From: an uncultured Clostridia bacterium
Lineage (GTDB): Bacteria > Bacillota > Clostridia > Oscillospirales > Ruminococcaceae
Reading direction: 5' to 3'
NCBI GenBank assembly: GCA_944382905.1
Contig: CALWNU010000028.1
Location: forward strand, 1 to 64,000
DNA: 64,000 bases
Shown in pieces: positions 7,128 to 16,114 of this stretch. The first letter of the stretch is position 1, and every line of letters begins with the position of its first letter. The position numbers were made by a program, and so were the translations under genes. The notes beneath the pieces were generated by a model that did not search any database, was not told the DNA's origin, and saw only the letters and a program-made list of their open reading frames with translations.

Positions 7128-8351
7128 CTATTTTGTTATTTTATGATATACTTTTTTGCCTTTTTTCACGATCACATCTCCCTGGTCAAAAAGAGAAGCC
7201 GGAATGCGGTACAACGGGTCACTGATCTTCTGTTCATTGACCGCAATACCACCCTGCTGAATCAAGCGTCTCCCTTCGGCCTTGGAAGGGGCGAGCCCGG
7301 CAGCAAGCAAAACATCCAAGATACCGGCCGCCCCGTCGGCAAACAGGTCTTCCGGCAGCTGAGTCGTCGGCATATTGCTATTGTCCGTCCCGCCAGAAAA
7401 CAACGCTTTTGCCGCAGCCAACGCCCGATCCGCGTCTTCTTTGCTGTGTACCATTTTGGTCAATTCATACGCCAGGATTTCCTTGGCGCGGTTTAGTTCG
7501 CTGCCCTGCCAACGTTCCATGGCCTCGATTTCTTCAATCGGCAGGAAGGTCAGCAGCTTTAAGCAGTGAATGACATCGGCATCGTCCACATTGCGCCAAT
7601 ATTGGAAGAACTCATAGGGGGATGTTTTCTGCGGATCCAGCCATACGGCGCCGTTTTCCGTTTTACCCATCTTTTTCCCTTCTTTGGTAGTCAGCAACGT
7701 AAAGGTCAACCCATAGACATCTTGGCGCTCTACCCGGCGCACCAGGTCAACGCCTCCCAAAATATTGGACCATTGATCGTTGCCACCCAATTCCATGCGG
7801 CAGCCATATTCCCGGAACAAATGCAGAAAATCATAGCTTTGCATAATCATATAGTTGAATTCCAGGAAGGTGCAGCCACGTTCCAACCGGGTTTTCACGC
7901 TGTCGGCTGTAAGCATTTTATTGACCGAGAAATGTACGCCCACGTCCCGAAGAAGCTCGATATATTTTAAATTCATCAGCCAATCCCCGTTACGGGCGAC
8001 AATGGCTTTGCCCGGGGTAACGTCCACGAATTTGCTCATCTGCTTTAAAAACTGATCGGCATTGTAATTGATCTCGTCCACCGTCATCATTTTTCGCATA
8101 TCTGTTTTCCCGGTGGGATCTCCCACCATGGTGGTACCGGTTCCCAGCAACAAAATCGGCATATGACCGGCATTCTGCAGATGCTTGATCACGATCAACT
8201 GGAGAAAATGCCCTACATGAAGGCTGTCTGCTGTCGCATCGAACCCAATATAGAATGTAACCTTTTCATTTTCCAACAGCTCTTTCACTTTTTCTTCGTC
8301 CGTGCACTGCGCAATCAGCCCGCGGCGTTTGAATTCTTCAAATACAGTCAT
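7128..8351 (-). CDS. tyrS: Tyrosine--tRNA ligase
   Basis: A 407-residue class Ic synthetase that charges tRNA-Tyr. The HIGH-type motif is HVGHFLQL (about residues 45-52), the tyrosine pocket includes GGNDQWSNI, and the KMSKS loop reads KMGKTENG. A C-terminal S4 RNA-binding domain contains EGRRLIQQGGIAVN. The length is normal for the TyrS type. The gene stands alone between a T-box leader and a strong terminator. Its expression should therefore respond to uncharged tRNA-Tyr, as the UAC specifier in the leader predicts. Confidence 0.98.
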   Translation of the reverse strand: MTVFEEFKRRGLIAQCTDEEKVKELLENEKVTFYIGFDATADSLHVGHFLQLIVIKHLQNAGHMPILLLGTGTTMVGDPTGKTDMRKMMTVDEINYNADQFLKQMSKFVDVTPGKAIVARNGDWLMNLKYIELLRDVGVHFSVNKMLTADSVKTRLERGCTFLEFNYMIMQSYDFLHLFREYGCRMELGGNDQWSNILGGVDLVRRVERQDVYGLTFTLLTTKEGKKMGKTENGAVWLDPQKTSPYEFFQYWRNVDDADVIHCLKLLTFLPIEEIEAMERWQGSELNRAKEILAYELTKMVHSKEDADRALAAAKALFSGGTDNSNMPTTQLPEDLFADGAAGILDVLLAAGLAPSKAEGRRLIQQGGIAVNEQKISDPLYRIPASLFDQGDVIVKKGKKVYHKITK

Positions 8352-8372
8352 ACATCATTCTCCTTTTCCCAT

Positions 8373-8660
8373 AAAAAAAGCCCTCCATCCCTTGTTTAGG
8401 GACAGAGGGCGTAAATATTACGCGGTACCACCTCGTTCACCGCAAAAGCGGCCTCAACGGATACAGGCTTTTGGGCCGATATCCTTTCTCAATAACGGGA
8501 GAACCCGCCTTTTTCTACTGGATTACTCGTTCAAAAAAGGAGCTCCAAGATGTATTCGCCAACCGGTCCGGGGCCTTTTTCCACCAACCAAAGGCTCTCT
8601 TTTCCCTAAAACCTGCCGCTACTTCTTCTTTTCCTCGCCTTTTCTTTGTTGAGTTCGATT
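8373..8660 (-). promoter_or_regulatory. T-box leader, specifier UAC (tyrosine)
   Basis: The leader of tyrS has the standard T-box layout. Stem I carries AGAGAGCC, GGTTGGTGG and the specifier loop GAATACATCTTGG, with codon UAC at 8554-8552. The antiterminator holds the conserved TGAACGAGGTGGTACCGCG (8439-8421). The terminator has GCCCTC/GAGGGC arms at 8380-8410 followed by a T run (8379-8373). Uncharged tRNA-Tyr is expected to favour the antiterminator. Confidence 0.95.
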
Positions 8661-8686
8661 ATAAGATGTTTTATTTTGTTTGTCAA
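8658..8686 (-). promoter_or_regulatory. Sigma-A promoter of the tyrS T-box transcript
   Basis: TTGACA (8686-8681) and TATAAT (8663-8658) are separated by 17 bp on the minus strand, a perfect consensus. The promoter begins 7 bp beyond the stop of the upstream exporter gene. Confidence 0.92.
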
Positions 8687-8693
8687 GCGCCAA

Positions 8694-9923
8694 TTAACAG
8701 CCCTCCGATTTCCTGGCCTTTCTGCCGGCGATTGCAGTATGCCCAATCCGCACGATGGAGGAAACGCAAATCATGGCAAAGCCGATGACGGAAGCAATCG
8801 ACAGCGTATACAACCCGGTTTGCCAAAACAGCTCATTTTCCCCCATTACGCAGTATTCCATGGTCCGGTATATCCCGCTTCCAGGAACCAGGGGAATCAG
8901 TCCAGCAATCATATAAATGGTCACGGGCAGTTTATGTACCCTTGCAAAAATTTCCGCATAGATCGACATCAAAACAGCGGCAAAAAAATAAGCGAAAATA
9001 TCCGTGGAATAAATGTCCTTGGTAATGAGGTAGAAAAACCAGCTCAGCGCGCCGCCAAAAGCGGAAAACACAAGCTTTTTGCCACGAATGTTGAACACGG
9101 AGCCAAAGACCACCACACCGGCAGCGGCATACAGGCAGGTAATCCAATCGACCCGAACATCGCTTTGCCCTAAAAATGATGGGAAAAAGGAAATCGGCAC
9201 CATAACTCCTACGGCGATCCCCGTCCCAATCAATAGCGCTTCCGCCACCCGCGTCAGACCCGCGATAAAATCACCGGCCATAATATCCCGTATGGCATTG
9301 GTCAACATAAGTCCCGGCACCAAATTCATAATAGCGCCCATCAGCACACGGCTTACCTGGCCGATGGCCCCCAGCTGTACGCCAAGGCAAGCCATCAGCG
9401 CGGAAAAACCCGCACTGATCACCGTGATAAAAAAGCTGTTGGCGTTAAGCCTTCCCAACGTATAGGAAATCAATTTGATCCCCACGCCGATGGGGAACGC
9501 CCACAGTCCGTCCCGCCAGCCGCCGCCAAAAAACAAAGCGAACACCAACGCAGCAGCGCCATGGGCACAGCATAGCACCCACAAAGGGTACGTAGGGCCG
9601 GACCGGATCTTTAATAGCATTTGCCTTGCCGTCTCAAAATCCGGTTTTTCCCGGCAGAGCCGGCGGGAAAGATCATTCAAATGATCCAATTGATCCAGAT
9701 TGGTCACTCCGCCGGAAAGACGCCTGGTTTTGCTATAGGTTTCGCCTTCATGGGTAATCGATACAATGATGGTGGAAGGGACGGCAAAGACATCTGCATG
9801 GTCCATCCCATAAGCAAAGCTAATGCGTTTTACCGTTTCTTCAACTCGGTAGATTTCCCCCCCAGCGGAAAGCATATCAAACCCAATATCCGAAACCAAT
9901 TGCAGCAGCTGTTTATCTTCCAT
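8694..9923 (-). CDS. ThrE-type threonine/serine exporter, fused two-domain form
   Basis: A 409-residue membrane protein. The N-terminal part has the ThrE soluble region (MLSAGGEIYRVEETVKRI, then FAVPSTIIVS) and the first membrane bundle. The second half is a ThrE_2-like domain (VVVFGSVFNIRGKK, then LVPGSGIYRTME). About ten hydrophobic segments are visible. Many bacteria encode the halves as two genes; here they are one chain. The family exports threonine or serine, but the substrate here is inferred. ATG 9923 has AAGGA 8 bp upstream, and a second ATG at 9929 has too short a spacing. The start overlaps the recN stop by 11 bp, and the gene ends the nusB-to-recN operon. Confidence 0.85.
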   Translation of the reverse strand: MEDKQLLQLVSDIGFDMLSAGGEIYRVEETVKRISFAYGMDHADVFAVPSTIIVSITHEGETYSKTRRLSGGVTNLDQLDHLNDLSRRLCREKPDFETARQMLLKIRSGPTYPLWVLCCAHGAAALVFALFFGGGWRDGLWAFPIGVGIKLISYTLGRLNANSFFITVISAGFSALMACLGVQLGAIGQVSRVLMGAIMNLVPGLMLTNAIRDIMAGDFIAGLTRVAEALLIGTGIAVGVMVPISFFPSFLGQSDVRVDWITCLYAAAGVVVFGSVFNIRGKKLVFSAFGGALSWFFYLITKDIYSTDIFAYFFAAVLMSIYAEIFARVHKLPVTIYMIAGLIPLVPGSGIYRTMEYCVMGENELFWQTGLYTLSIASVIGFAMICVSSIVRIGHTAIAGRKARKSEGC

Positions 9924-11592
9924 TTTCATTATCCTTTGCTTGTAACATTAATTCTCTGGCTCCAGCCAGCACCGTGGAACTGATTTCTTCTCCGCCCATG
10001 ATCCGAGCCAACTCATAAACCCGTTCTTCCTGGGAAAGAGCGGAAATGGTGGTAAAGGTCCTGCCTGCTTTTACCGATTTCTGGATAAACAAATGCGTAT
10101 CGGCAAAAGCGGCCACTTGCGCCAAATGGGTTACGCAGATAATCTGCCTACCCAAAGAGGCCTGCTTCAATTTTCTGCCCACCTTCTGCGCTGCCCGACC
10201 GCTAACGCCTGCATCCACTTCGTCAAAGATCAGCGTCCCTACCCGGTCCCCTTCTGCGATTACGTTTTTTAAGCTTAACATAATCCGGGACAGTTCTCCG
10301 CCGGATGCGATTTTCCCAATGGGTTTGGGCGGCTCGCCGGGGTTGGTCGAGATGTAAAATTCCATGCGGTCGATTCCAGTTTCATTCGGATCCGCCGTTT
10401 GCGCATGGACCAAGAATTTCACATCCGGCATGTCCAAAAAGGCCAATTCTTCACAGACCTGCTGCTGAAACCGCGCCGCAGCTTCCCGGCGGGTCTGGCT
10501 GAGCCGCTGGGCCAATTCCAACAACCGCCGGTTACTGCGCTCTTGTTCTTGCTGCAGCTTTGCCTCCAGCTCTTCCGAGCGGGTAATCGAATCCAATTCC
10601 TGGCGCGCCTGCTCTTCAAAGGCAAGGATTTCCTCCACCGTCTGGCCGTATTTTCGTTTGAGCCGGAAAATCAGATCCAACCGTTCTTCCACGCGATTTT
10701 GTTCTTCCGGATCCATTTCCCCTTCGGACAATGCGTCGCGCAGCGTTTCACAGATTTCATCCAATTCATAGCGGATATCCATCGCGCGGTCTGTACCAAG
10801 CTGCGGATAAAAATCAGCCAATCCATCCATCTGCTGAATGGTCTGATCCAATAAAGACAGAATCCCATCGCTTTCTTCCGTCCCGGCCAGCAGGTCATGC
10901 GCCGCGTGGAGACTTTGGAGGATTTTGGCATGATTGTCCATCTTCTTTTTGGCGGCTTGCAGCTCTTCCTCTTCCCCCACATGCAGTGCGGCGGCAGAGA
11001 TCTCATTCACTTGATAAGACAGCAAATCCAGCCGTTGCGCCTTTTCCCGTTCGTCCATCGCAAGGGCGCGCAGCTTTTGCTGGATTTCGGTAAAATAAGC
11101 ATATTCCACCCGGTATTCTTTCAGCAGCGCGCCTGTTTTCCCAAACTGGTCAATATATTCCAAATGCTGCTGCGGCGACAACAACAGCTGATTATCATGC
11201 TGCCCATGGATATTGATCAGGCTTTGCGCCGTTTCCCGCAGGATGGACACCGTGGCCGGGCGGCCCCCGATTTTACAGCTGCTTTTCCCGTCTACAGAAA
11301 TTTCCCTGGACAACAGTAGCGTCCCATCCTCTTCCGGCTCGAATCCCAGCGAAAGCAACCGCTCTTTCGTCTCATCGCTGATTTGCTCAAACAGCGCCGT
11401 GACCAAGGCCTTGGATGCGCCGGTGCGGACCAGATCTCTGGAAGTCCGGTTACCTAAAACTGCGTTGATAGCGTCGATCACAATCGACTTTCCCGCGCCC
11501 GTTTCTCCGGTAAACACATTCAGGCCCTTTTCAAAAGAGACCTGCGCTTTTTCAATCACCGCCACATTTTGAATGTAAAGCTGCGAAAGCAT
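9913..11592 (-). CDS. recN: DNA repair protein RecN
   Basis: A 559-residue SMC-like repair ATPase that acts early in double-strand break repair. Walker A is GETGAGKSIVIDAI (about residues 30-43). Two coiled-coil arms lie in the middle. The ABC signature ASGGELSRIMLSLK and Walker B LIFDEVDAGVSG are in the C-terminal half. The length is normal. It starts 4 bp after argR; the argR-recN neighbourhood is known from Bacillus. Confidence 0.97.
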   Translation of the reverse strand: MLSQLYIQNVAVIEKAQVSFEKGLNVFTGETGAGKSIVIDAINAVLGNRTSRDLVRTGASKALVTALFEQISDETKERLLSLGFEPEEDGTLLLSREISVDGKSSCKIGGRPATVSILRETAQSLINIHGQHDNQLLLSPQQHLEYIDQFGKTGALLKEYRVEYAYFTEIQQKLRALAMDEREKAQRLDLLSYQVNEISAAALHVGEEEELQAAKKKMDNHAKILQSLHAAHDLLAGTEESDGILSLLDQTIQQMDGLADFYPQLGTDRAMDIRYELDEICETLRDALSEGEMDPEEQNRVEERLDLIFRLKRKYGQTVEEILAFEEQARQELDSITRSEELEAKLQQEQERSNRRLLELAQRLSQTRREAAARFQQQVCEELAFLDMPDVKFLVHAQTADPNETGIDRMEFYISTNPGEPPKPIGKIASGGELSRIMLSLKNVIAEGDRVGTLIFDEVDAGVSGRAAQKVGRKLKQASLGRQIICVTHLAQVAAFADTHLFIQKSVKAGRTFTTISALSQEERVYELARIMGGEEISSTVLAGARELMLQAKDNENGR

Positions 11593-11596
11593 TTGA

Positions 11597-12055
11597 TCAC
11601 CTGCCCTGCATATGTTTGCTCAACTCGTCGGCCAAAGATTGGGCCATTTCCTCTTCCCGCATCATGACAAAAAACGTATTATCGCCGGACAAGGTCCCCA
11701 CAATGCCGCTGATTTCCATGGTATCCAGCATCTCGCACACAGCATTGGCCATGCCGGTGTGGCATTTAACGACCACGAAATTTTTGCAGCAGTCCACCGC
11801 ATAGACAGATTTGCTGAAAAACGTATAAAATTGAGAAGATAAATCCGACGCATGCTTGCTGGCGGACACGCTATAGCGGTACTTCCCGTTGTCCAACGCT
11901 GTTTTTACCAGACGAAGCTCTTTGATGTCCCGAGAAACTGTCGCCTGCGTTGCCTCAAAGCCGCTTTCCCGCAGAAGACGAAGCAATTCTTCCTGGGTAT
12001 CTACCGGATGCGCCTGAATCAACTCTAAAATCTTCTGATGTCGTTTGGATTTCAT
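11597..12055 (-). CDS. argR: Arginine repressor ArgR/AhrC
   Basis: A 152-residue regulator. The N-terminal winged helix (MKSKRHQKILELI, ATQATVSRDIKEL) is followed by the hexamerisation and arginine-binding domain with GTLSGDNTFFVM. It represses arginine synthesis when arginine is bound. The ATG at 12055 is chosen because GGGGAGG stands 9 bp upstream. The frame is open to 12073, but that part lies inside nadK. The start overlaps the nadK stop as ATGA, suggesting translational coupling. No arginine genes are in the window. Confidence 0.95.
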   Translation of the reverse strand: MKSKRHQKILELIQAHPVDTQEELLRLLRESGFEATQATVSRDIKELRLVKTALDNGKYRYSVSASKHASDLSSQFYTFFSKSVYAVDCCKNFVVVKCHTGMANAVCEMLDTMEISGIVGTLSGDNTFFVMMREEEMAQSLADELSKHMQGR

Positions 12056-12903
12056 TCTTGCGTACCTCCCCACATAAGCTTTTGGTTTAAAGCATCATAA
12101 AAGCTTTTTTCAGAAAAGCGAATCAATTTCAATACTTTTTTGGAACGACGGATCAAAATTTCCTGGCCAAACGGGACCTTCATGCTAAGATCCCCGTCTG
12201 CTGAAAGGATCAAATCCGTATCATTATTGACATTTTTAGCCCGTAGTGTCAACGTACAGTCCGGTGAAAACAAAATGGTCCTAGAAAACAATGTGTAGGG
12301 ACAGATGGGAGACAGGCCAATGGCGCGGATGGCCGGATCCACCACCGGGCCGCCGGCGCTCATGGCATAAGCAGTCGAGCCGGTTGGGGTCGACAGGATT
12401 ACGCCGTCCCCACGAAATGTGTAAAGCATTTTACCCTCACAGAGAATATCGATGTCGACAATCCGCGCATACTCGCCGCGGGTCAGGACGATATCGTTAA
12501 CCGCCCAACAGTCTTTGCTTCCCACCGAAGCTTCCAGCAACATTCTCTCCTCGGTCAAATAATCCCCGGAGGCAATGCGCGCAATCAACTCGGTTTCTTC
12601 CCGTTCCATCGCCGTAAGGAAACCAACGCGCCCTGCATTGATCCCCAGCACAGGAAGATCGTATTTTACTGCATCCTGCGCCGTATGCAAAATCGTCCCA
12701 TCGCCGCCGATGGAAATGATGAAATCGCTGGTCCGAAGCCCTTGTTCCTTGGGCAAAAAGGAGATCCCCCGAATGGGAAATTCCCGTTGCATCGCATCCG
12801 GCATGGCAACTGCAATTCCGCACTTTTCCATGACGCGGGCAGCCGCGAAGGTGCAGGCACGGGCATTTACCTTTCCTAAATTGGGGAGGATATATCCTTG
12901 CAT
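12052..12903 (-). CDS. nadK: NAD kinase
   Basis: A 283-residue ATP- or polyphosphate-dependent NAD kinase making NADP. The GGDGT motif (SIGGDGTILHTAQD, about residues 65-78), NAGRVGFLTAMER and the NAD-binding PTGSTAYAMSAGGP are all present. The ATG at 12903 has AGGAG 7 bp upstream. It lies between tlyA and argR in the usual clostridial order tlyA-nadK-argR-recN. Confidence 0.97.
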   Translation of the reverse strand: MQGYILPNLGKVNARACTFAAARVMEKCGIAVAMPDAMQREFPIRGISFLPKEQGLRTSDFIISIGGDGTILHTAQDAVKYDLPVLGINAGRVGFLTAMEREETELIARIASGDYLTEERMLLEASVGSKDCWAVNDIVLTRGEYARIVDIDILCEGKMLYTFRGDGVILSTPTGSTAYAMSAGGPVVDPAIRAIGLSPICPYTLFSRTILFSPDCTLTLRAKNVNNDTDLILSADGDLSMKVPFGQEILIRRSKKVLKLIRFSEKSFYDALNQKLMWGGTQE

Positions 12904-12914
12904 AGCTGTTCTCC

Positions 12915-13727
12915 TTATTGTGGTTTGTCCAAACTTTGATGAGAAGCCTCTACGACGAGACGAATCTGTTCGGCATTGATTTCCTTTTTAGGGCACTGTT
13001 GTTTTTTGAGAAAAACAAGATACTCGATGTTCCCTTCCGGCCCCTTGACCGGAGAATAGGTCAGCCCTAATACAGAAAAGCCCAATTCAAATGAAAAGTC
13101 AATTACCTTTACAATTGTATCGCGGTGCAAAACGGGATCCTTCACGACCCCTTTTTTGCCGACCATACCTTTTCCTGCCTCAAATTGGGGCTTAATCAAA
13201 CAGACCATCTCCCCGCCGTCTGAAAGCAGCGGATAGGCTGCTGGCAAAATCAAAGTCAATGAAATAAACGAAACATCCACACTGGCAAAATCCACTGGAT
13301 CAGGGATTTGTTCTTTGGTAACGTGACGAAAATTGGTCCTTTCTAAATTAACCACCCGCGGATCCGTTCGAAGATTCCATGCCAATTGGCCATATCCCAC
13401 GTCAATGGCATAAACCTTCCTGGCGCCGTTTTGCAGCATACAGTCGGTAAATCCGCCGGTGGATGCGCCGATATCCATACACACGGCGCCGTCAACTTGT
13501 ATTGGGAAGGAAGCAAATGCTTTTTCTAGTTTTAACCCACCTCTAGACACATACCGTAGCGAATTTCCCCGCAGCTCAATGCGATCTTCCTCTTCGACCT
13601 CTGTGCCAGCCTTGTCAGCCTTTTGTCCATTGACATAAACCGATCCCGCCATGATCACTGCTTTTGCCTTATCCCGCCCGGTCACAAGACCCAGCTGTAC
13701 CAGCTTCAAATCAAGACGCGTTTTCAA
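12915..13727 (-). CDS. tlyA: TlyA family rRNA methyltransferase
   Basis: A 270-residue protein with an N-terminal S4 RNA-binding domain (RLDLKLVQLGLVTGRDKAKAVIM) and an FtsJ-like methyltransferase domain with SAM motif DIGASTGGFTDCML. In characterised bacteria TlyA 2'-O-methylates 16S and/or 23S rRNA cytidines. The older name hemolysin A is misleading. The start is a TTG at 13727, with AGGGTGA upstream in the 6-bp gap after dxs. No ATG lies early enough to keep the S4 domain. Confidence 0.93.
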   Translation of the reverse strand: MKTRLDLKLVQLGLVTGRDKAKAVIMAGSVYVNGQKADKAGTEVEEEDRIELRGNSLRYVSRGGLKLEKAFASFPIQVDGAVCMDIGASTGGFTDCMLQNGARKVYAIDVGYGQLAWNLRTDPRVVNLERTNFRHVTKEQIPDPVDFASVDVSFISLTLILPAAYPLLSDGGEMVCLIKPQFEAGKGMVGKKGVVKDPVLHRDTIVKVIDFSFELGFSVLGLTYSPVKGPEGNIEYLVFLKKQQCPKKEINAEQIRLVVEASHQSLDKPQ

Positions 13728-13733
13728 AATGAA

Positions 13734-15581
13734 TCACCCTACCGATTCTTCCACCCAACAAGCAATTGCCTGCGGGGTCCATCCCATTTCTTCCCACAAC
13801 TCTTCCACGGACGCGTGCGCCAAAAAACGATTTGGGACCGCCCGGATCCGATAGGAGCCTTCGTATCCGTGCTGCAGCAGCAGATTGCCCGTCATCTGCG
13901 CAATAGAACCCTGCTCCTGCGCTTCTTCTACAAAAAAGATCGCCTTTTTCGACCGTAAAATTGGAATCAATTCCTGACAATATGGGATCAGCTGCGTCAA
14001 CTTCAACACGCAAACGGATTTTCCATTTTTTTGCAGCAGCTCGGCCGCCCGGCAACAATTTGCCGTCAACCTCCCGTAAGAAATCAAAACCGTATCGCCT
14101 TCTCCGGAAAGCTGGTATTTTTCATTCCCATGCAACCCGGCGGGAAAGACGACTTCTTTCCCCTTAGGATACCGAACGGCTACCGGGCCAGAGCAATGGT
14201 ACATCGCCCTGTCCAGGCAAGCACGCAGCTCCGGATAGGTCGCAGGCGCCAAAATCGTCATACCGGGAATGGCCGATAAAAAGGAAATATCGAAAATGCC
14301 CTGGTGGGTTTCCCCGTCTTCACCGACTACGCCAGCCCGGTCCACCGCCAGAACCACATGCTCATTTGCAATCGCCAAGTCCTGGACCACCTGGTCATAT
14401 GCGCGCTGGAGGAAGGTGGAATACACGGCAAAAACCGGGCGCAATCCTCCATGGGCCAGCCCCGCGGAAAACGTAACCGCGTGCGCCTCTGCAATGCCTA
14501 CGTCATAAAACCGCTCCGGAAAGCGTTCGGCAAACTCTTCCAGTCCAGTCCCGTATTTCATCGCCGCCGTCACGGCGCAGATGTTCGGATCTTTTGCCGC
14601 CGCCTCCGCAATCCAGCTTCCGAATACCGCGGAAAAATCCTGCGGGCGGTTCTGACAGCTTCCCAGTTTGGCATTAAATTGCGGCACACCATGGTAGGCG
14701 TCCGGCTGCTGTTCTGCAAATCCGTATCCTTTTCCCTTGATGGTATCCACATGTACCAGGACAGGACCCTCCGAAGCCTTGGCCCGTTCCAATGCCTCGC
14801 ACAGACTTTCCAAATCGTGTCCGTTGACAGGACCGACATATTCAAATCCAAAATCTTCAAACAGATTGCTGTGATACAGCATCTCTTTCAGATAGCTTTT
14901 CGAATCGGAAACCGCTTTTGCCAAGGGTTTTCCCACCAGTGGGATCGAGCAGACTGCCTTCCTGACCCGGTTACGGGTGGAATAATACCCGGGCTTTGAG
15001 CGGATTTGCGCCAAATAGCGGGCAAACGCGCCCACATTTTTGGAGATGGACATTTCATTGTCGTTTAAAACGACGATAATCCGATCTTTATAGTGTCCGG
15101 CGTTGTTGAACGCCTCATAGGCCATTCCGCCGGTAAACGCGCCGTCTCCAATCACAGCGATGGCATACCCCGGCTCCCCTTTGATCGCCTTGGCGCGGGC
15201 CAGACCGGCAGCAACGGAAATCGAAGTGCTGCTGTGTCCCGCTACAAATGCGTCATAGGGGCTTTCGGACGGTTTAGGGAACCCGGAAAGGCCGTTTTTC
15301 TGGCGCAGGGTGTGCATTTTCTCTTTCCGGCCTGTCAAAATCTTATGCGTATAAGATTGATGTCCTACATCCCATACAATCTGATCCTGCGGGGCATCGA
15401 ATATCTTGTGCAGCGCAACCGTTAATTCGACTACGCCTAAATTCGAGGACAAGTGCCCTCCTGTGTGGGAAACCGTATGGATCAACATATGGCGGATTTC
15501 CGCACACAGCGCCTCAAGCTGTTTGAACGACAGTTTTTTCAAATCCTGAGGCAGTTGGATTCGATCTAATAAGTTATTCAA
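13734..15581 (-). CDS. dxs: 1-deoxy-D-xylulose-5-phosphate synthase
   Basis: A 615-residue thiamine-diphosphate enzyme joining pyruvate and glyceraldehyde 3-phosphate, the first step of the MEP isoprenoid route. Conserved features include HTGGHLSSNLGVVELT near the N-terminus, the ThDP/Mg motif GDGAFTGGMAYEAFNNAG, and DRAGVVGEDGETHQG in the pyrimidine domain. A transketolase C-terminal domain completes it. ispA lies nearby in the same operon, and ispH is elsewhere in the window (53206-55152). Confidence 0.97.
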   Translation of the reverse strand: MNNLLDRIQLPQDLKKLSFKQLEALCAEIRHMLIHTVSHTGGHLSSNLGVVELTVALHKIFDAPQDQIVWDVGHQSYTHKILTGRKEKMHTLRQKNGLSGFPKPSESPYDAFVAGHSSTSISVAAGLARAKAIKGEPGYAIAVIGDGAFTGGMAYEAFNNAGHYKDRIIVVLNDNEMSISKNVGAFARYLAQIRSKPGYYSTRNRVRKAVCSIPLVGKPLAKAVSDSKSYLKEMLYHSNLFEDFGFEYVGPVNGHDLESLCEALERAKASEGPVLVHVDTIKGKGYGFAEQQPDAYHGVPQFNAKLGSCQNRPQDFSAVFGSWIAEAAAKDPNICAVTAAMKYGTGLEEFAERFPERFYDVGIAEAHAVTFSAGLAHGGLRPVFAVYSTFLQRAYDQVVQDLAIANEHVVLAVDRAGVVGEDGETHQGIFDISFLSAIPGMTILAPATYPELRACLDRAMYHCSGPVAVRYPKGKEVVFPAGLHGNEKYQLSGEGDTVLISYGRLTANCCRAAELLQKNGKSVCVLKLTQLIPYCQELIPILRSKKAIFFVEEAQEQGSIAQMTGNLLLQHGYEGSYRIRAVPNRFLAHASVEELWEEMGWTPQAIACWVEESVG

Positions 15582-15613
15582 AGTCTCAACAACCTTTTTT
15601 TGCTTCTTTCGCT

Positions 15614-16102
15614 TTATCCTACCGGGAAGACCATCGCCACCAGAATCCCCAGCAGCATTCCGCCCAAAACTTCCAGCGGCGTATGCCCCAAATATTCTTT
15701 GAGCGCTTTTTCCCGCAATTCCTCTGCAAGTTGGTCGTCTTCCTCATTTTCTGACTCCTCAGAAAACAGCTGGAACCCAAAAACCAGCTTATTGAGCACC
15801 TTTGCATGCTCTCCCGCCGCACGCCTTACCCCCATCGCATCGTACATCACGATGCAGGCAAGCGCCATCGCCAAAGCAAATTCAGCGGAATCGACCCCTG
15901 TTTTGCGCGCCATTGCAATCGTCAGTGAACACACCAGCGCCGAATGGGAACTCGGCATGCCGCCAGCGCCGAACATCCGCTCCATGACCAGCTTCTTTTT
16001 CAAGACCAAAGTAAGCAGCGTTTTCGAAAGCTGCGCCAAAAACCACGCCGTAACGGCGACATTGATATAATAATTGATGGTAAGTCCTCGTAAAAAAGCC
16101 AT
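15614..16102 (-). CDS. Divergent PAP2 family membrane protein (DUF212)
   Basis: A 162-residue protein of the DUF212 family, distantly related to acid phosphatase/PAP2. The motif MFGAGGMPSSHSALVCSL near residues 43-60 carries the Ser-His pair expected of the PAP2 core, and the later MYDAMGVRRAAGEHA matches the family. Several membrane helices are evident. Substrate is unknown. Its place between ispA and dxs makes a polyprenyl phosphate substrate conceivable, but that is inference. Confidence 0.88.
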   Translation of the reverse strand: MAFLRGLTINYYINVAVTAWFLAQLSKTLLTLVLKKKLVMERMFGAGGMPSSHSALVCSLTIAMARKTGVDSAEFALAMALACIVMYDAMGVRRAAGEHAKVLNKLVFGFQLFSEESENEEDDQLAEELREKALKEYLGHTPLEVLGGMLLGILVAMVFPVG

Positions 16103-16114
16103 TTTAAAAATCCT

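Noticed and set aside
909..15581. Many other long ORFs on the plus strand opposite mutS2, dxs and neighbours
   Set aside because: They lie entirely inside well-recognised genes on the opposite strand, lack family motifs and ribosome-binding sites, and are shadows of real coding frames.
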